Assembly (NCBI GenBank): GCA_016763255.1
Contig: JAESUA010000044.1
Span: 1-6,360, forward strand
DNA from: Magnetovibrio sp.
Lineage (GTDB): Bacteria > Pseudomonadota > Alphaproteobacteria > Rhodospirillales > Magnetovibrionaceae
DNA length: 6,360 bases
Direction: 5' to 3'
Shown here piece after piece: positions 5,833 through 6,360 of the stretch. The notes under the pieces are model-generated. The model saw only the letters and a list, made by a program, of their open reading frames with translations. It did not search any database and had not been told where the DNA came from. Within the stretch, counting starts at the first letter, position 1. The number at the start of each line of letters is the position of its first letter. Both the position numbers and the translations under genes were made by a program.

Positions 5833-6360
5833 ATGAAACCTCAACTCAATCTCATCGACGGCCAATGGATTGAAGGCGATAGTGCGTCTGAAAACCGTAA
5901 CCCATCCAATATCAAAGGTGTGGTCTAAGCCGACCAGGCGGCGTTCCTCACATGGTCGATGACCTCGCCCCAAGTGCGCTCGGACCTTCTGGAAAAGGTC
6001 TCCAACACGATCTTGGCGCGCAAAGATGAAGTCGGTTTGTTGCTGGCGCGTGAAGAAGGCAAGACCTTGGTTGAGGCCATCGGTGAAACCGTGCGCGCCG
6101 CCCAGGTGTTTAAGTTTTTTGCCGGCGAAGCCTTACGCGTTGCCGGGGACGCCTATCGCGTCGCTGCGTCCCGACATCGATGTTGATGTCACCCGGGAAG
6201 CGGTGGTCGGAAATGCGATGCTGGAACATCCGGGCATCAATGCGGTGTCGTTCACCGGGTTGGTGCCGGTGGGCCGCGCCTTGGCGGTGAAGGCTGCGCA
6301 GGGGATGAAAAAAATCCAACTGGAAATGGGCGGCAAAAATCCGATGGTGATCATGGAAGA
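5833..6360 (+). pseudogene. Degenerate aldehyde dehydrogenase remnant, 2-oxoglutarate-semialdehyde dehydrogenase-like, runs off the window
   Basis: It begins normally: AAGGA nine bases before ATG 5833, then MKPQLNLIDGQWIEG and NRNPSN, typical of the NAD(P)-dependent aldehyde dehydrogenase branch that includes 2-oxoglutarate-semialdehyde dehydrogenase. A TAA stop follows at 5926-5928, and about 15-20 residues normally found between VV and AAFPAWS are absent. The frame then reads SPQVRSDLLEKVSNTILARK and REEGKTLVEAIGETVRAAQ to about 6157, then shifts by one into frame ASLRPDIDVDVTREAV (6158-6205). At about 6203-6210 the text jumps from TREAV to VGNAMLEHPGINAVSFTG. About 65 residues are missing, including the TPWNFP segment with the catalytic Asn and the start of the NAD fold. 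QLEMGGKNP, with the general-base Glu, remains near the window end. The nucleophile Cys would lie beyond 6360. Given gabT and gcdH next to it, an ancestral glutarate-semialdehyde dehydrogenase role is plausible but unproven. It cannot encode a working enzyme as it stands. Confidence 0.85.

Noticed and set aside
5959..6186. A small independent gene of 75 codons
   Set aside because: Its residues are the middle of the aldehyde dehydrogenase family, in frame with ATG 5833, and its stop comes from the frameshift near 6158.

Overview
The window looks like chromosomal DNA of a moderately GC-rich proteobacterium, most probably an alphaproteobacterium. This rests on recognisable protein families, Shine-Dalgarno sites of the AAGGAG type and tight gene spacing. 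The lineage is inferred from protein style, not tested. It is mostly amino-acid catabolism. I see no mobile element, CRISPR array, tRNA or rRNA.

Layout. Positions 46-1551 (+) hold an intact mmsA for CoA-acylating methylmalonate-semialdehyde dehydrogenase. A strong hairpin at 1577-1609, with an A tract on one side and a T tract on the other, separates it from a convergent intact class I SAM-dependent methyltransferase at 1627-2496 (-). Behind that gene on the same strand lies a PuuR-like XRE-cupin regulator at 2583-3161 (-). Its DNA-binding domain is cut by an in-frame TAA at codon 19. A 146-base divergent control region (3162-3307) follows, carrying palindromes and repeated TTGAGCA elements that resemble PuuR boxes. 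Rightward from it runs a compact cluster: gabT/davT-type aminotransferase (3308-4591, intact), glutaryl-CoA dehydrogenase (4604-5817, broken by loss of one G from a G run) and an aldehyde dehydrogenase (5833 to the window end, broken by a stop, a frameshift and apparently two internal deletions).

How the genes fit together. Aminotransferase, semialdehyde dehydrogenase and glutaryl-CoA dehydrogenase are the kinds of enzymes that take 5-aminovalerate (from lysine) through glutarate semialdehyde and glutarate to glutaryl-CoA and crotonyl-CoA. A divergently encoded XRE-cupin repressor would be a natural regulator. In this sequence the regulator and two of the three enzymes are damaged, while the aminotransferase and the two leftmost genes are intact. 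The regulator stop and the gcdH frameshift are each one-base events and could be sequence errors. The dehydrogenase remnant has too many lesions for that. The most interesting content is therefore a catabolic cluster that may be decaying, with its operator region still readable. I found no clearly novel system.
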